7,268 bases of DNA, taken from positions 1 to 7,268 of the forward strand of contig DAOVNS010000052.1 of assembly GCA_030630075.1 (NCBI GenBank), read 5' to 3'. Position 1 is the first letter of the stretch. Each line of letters starts with the position of its first letter. The stretch is from a bacterium. Its GTDB lineage: Bacteria > Dependentiae > Babeliae > Babeliales > UASB340. A program made the translations under genes and the position numbers. The notes under the pieces are model-generated. The model was not told the origin of the DNA. It made no database searches and saw only the letters and a list, made by a program, of their open reading frames with translations. Of the stretch, positions 6,119 through 7,268 are shown piece after piece.

Positions 6119-6629
6119 TGAGGTAAGTTTTTTATCTGTGATACAAAGCGGATTATTAAACTTATTGTTTGAGTTAGTTGTTTTTGGCTTGCTGGCAGCT
6201 TTCGTAACAAGCTTATTTAAAGAATATGCATTGCCTGTTTTGTACCAAGAAATAGAAGATATAAAGACACGCGAAAAAAATATTAAAAACAAAAAAAATC
6301 TTTTAAAAGAAATTAAAGTAAAATTAGAGAAAGAACTCGAAGACCAGACCAAAGAGTTTTCGTACTTAGAAAAAAAAGTAAATTTCTGGAACGCTTCATA
6401 CGTACAAAATGAAAAAAAGAAAGCAGAAGAAGACGCGCTGCTTGTGCAAAAAAATAAAAACAAAGTCATAAAGCAAACAGAAAATTTGGCGTTATTTAAA
6501 ATGCAAAAAATTGTTATTCCAAGAGCGGAAAAAGAAGCGTACCTGGAAATCGAAAAAAATTATAAAGGCAAAAAAGGCGAGGAGCTTTTAAAAGAACTTA
6601 TTAGTACCATTAGGCCTAAAACCAATTAA
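6108..6629 (+). CDS. atpF: ATP synthase b-type stalk subunit, 173 aa
   Basis: Second peripheral-stalk subunit. A membrane helix lies at about 12-36 (IQSGLLNLLFELVVFGLLAA), then a very charged, Lys/Glu-rich helix from about 45 to 150 (IEDIKTREKNIKNKKNLLK and onward), as in b subunits, and a short C-terminal helix (GEELLKELISTI) where b contacts delta. Length is usual for b. Sequence identity to common b subunits looks low; the call rests on topology, charge pattern and its place just before atpH. AAAGG lies 7 bases before ATG 6108, inside the previous gene, giving an 11-base overlap and translational coupling. Which of the two stalk genes is b and which b' cannot be settled from the sequence. 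Confidence 0.78.
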   Translation: MLINEVSFLSVIQSGLLNLLFELVVFGLLAAFVTSLFKEYALPVLYQEIEDIKTREKNIKNKKNLLKEIKVKLEKELEDQTKEFSYLEKKVNFWNASYVQNEKKKAEEDALLVQKNKNKVIKQTENLALFKMQKIVIPRAEKEAYLEIEKNYKGKKGEELLKELISTIRPKTN

Positions 6630-6647
6630 ATAAATAGGACTTGCGAT

Positions 6648-7205
6648 ATGCAAGTAAGAAAAAACATTATTGCAAAAAAATATGCAATAGCTTTTTTGAA
6701 CTTATTTTTTGACGAAATAACCGATACATATGTTCATCGGTTATTATCTTTAGATGAATTTTTAAAAAAAAATAAATCTTTTTACATATATTTAGGTATT
6801 CCTACGATTCCTTATCTCGTTAAACAAAAAGCATTGAATCGCCTTGCTCAGGTTTTTGAATTTAATAAACCGCTTAGACGGTTAATGTTTTTGTTACTTG
6901 ATCAAGGAAGAATAGAGATTCTTGATAAAGTAATTGAAAAGATTGTAGTTATTTATAGACAACGAAAAAATATTGAACTTTTTAAAATTTCAAGTTCTCA
7001 TCAAATGACTGAGTTAGAAAAAGATAATGTAATAAAATTTGTAAAATATATTGCAAAAGGTGGTGTGATTACAGATTTTATTGTAGATGAAAAACTAATT
7101 GCAGGATTGAGAATTCAAAGTAATACATTTTTATGGGAAAGATCGATAGCAAAACAACTCAGAGATATTAAGCGATCTATTTTTAAGCAGGTAGGAATAT
7201 GGTAG
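6648..7205 (+). CDS. atpH: F-type ATP synthase subunit delta, 185 aa
   Basis: Delta (OSCP-like) joins the peripheral stalk to the top of the alpha3beta3 head. Seen: the N-terminal KKYAIAFLNLF (10-20), matching the family's 'rYA.Al' start; LLLDQGRIEILDKVIEK (82-98), the usual 'l...gR...l..i' helix; and near the C-terminus VDEKLIAGLRI (146-156), the family's 'vDp.liGG..i' signature, with Ala for one Gly. The common Asp after that signature is replaced (LWERSIAKQL). Length is normal. AGGA lies 8 bases before the ATG, 18 bases after the previous stop. The end overlaps atpA by 7 bases, so the two are translationally coupled. Confidence 0.92.
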   Translation: MQVRKNIIAKKYAIAFLNLFFDEITDTYVHRLLSLDEFLKKNKSFYIYLGIPTIPYLVKQKALNRLAQVFEFNKPLRRLMFLLLDQGRIEILDKVIEKIVVIYRQRKNIELFKISSSHQMTELEKDNVIKFVKYIAKGGVITDFIVDEKLIAGLRIQSNTFLWERSIAKQLRDIKRSIFKQVGIW

Positions 7206-7268
7206 AAAAAGAAACCGATATTATTTCTTTACTCGAAAAAGCACTAAGTGCTCAACCACAAGAAAAAT
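7199..7268 (+). CDS. atpA: ATP synthase subunit alpha, N-terminal 23 codons
   Basis: An open frame starting at ATG 7199 within the last codons of atpH and running off the window. The visible residues (MVEKETDIISLLEKALSAQ...) fit the short amphipathic N-terminal helix of alpha, which binds delta, and atpA is the normal gene after atpH. No catalytic motif is inside the window, so the call relies on gene order and overlap. Confidence 0.75.
   Translation, partial: MVEKETDIISLLEKALSAQPQEK

Noticed and set aside
6089..6469. Minus-strand frame of 126 codons with many Phe and Ser
   Set aside because: Antisense of the Lys/Glu-rich stalk helix (AAA/GAA codons read back as TTT/TTC), hence only apparently membrane-like.

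Overview
This is an AT-rich window (very roughly 30% G+C by eye) from a bacterium, densely coded with short gaps. It holds a RecD2-type helicase, two exported proteins with no recognisable family, a deoxynucleoside kinase that resembles the eukaryotic dCK/dGK/TK2 family, and the first part of an F-type ATP synthase operon. An outer-membrane-like barrel protein, unfamiliar secreted proteins, low G+C and a eukaryotic-type nucleoside salvage enzyme together suggest a host-associated Gram-negative lineage such as Candidatus Dependentiae (TM6/Babeliales) or a similar protist endosymbiont. That placement is inference from gene content; no rRNA is present to test it.

Left half, minus strand (1-4329): read in transcription order, a probable outer-membrane beta-barrel protein (4329-2833), a 220-residue secreted protein (2737-2075), a perfect 14-bp intrinsic terminator (2031-1992), then recD2 (1953 to beyond position 1). 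The recD2 C-terminus, with the last helicase motifs, is outside the window.

Centre (4330-4653): a 324-base divergent intergenic region. It contains a 6-bp-arm palindrome whose halves read TTGACT outward on both strands and could be -35 boxes of back-to-back promoters. It also contains a long 14-position hairpin that would lie in the 5' leader of the barrel gene.

Right half, plus strand (4654-7268): the deoxynucleoside kinase, a TTGACA promoter, then atpE (c), a short b-type subunit (118 aa), a second b-type subunit (173 aa), atpH (delta) and the first 23 codons of atpA (alpha). The genes are tightly packed or overlapping and form one transcription unit. The c subunit carries the ligand set of Na+-binding rotors. 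No atpB (subunit a) precedes atpE; it must be encoded elsewhere.

No rRNA, tRNA, CRISPR array, insertion sequence or integrase was seen. The points most worth following are the eukaryote-like kinase, the asymmetric b/b-like stalk, the Na+-type c ring signature, and the structured divergent region.
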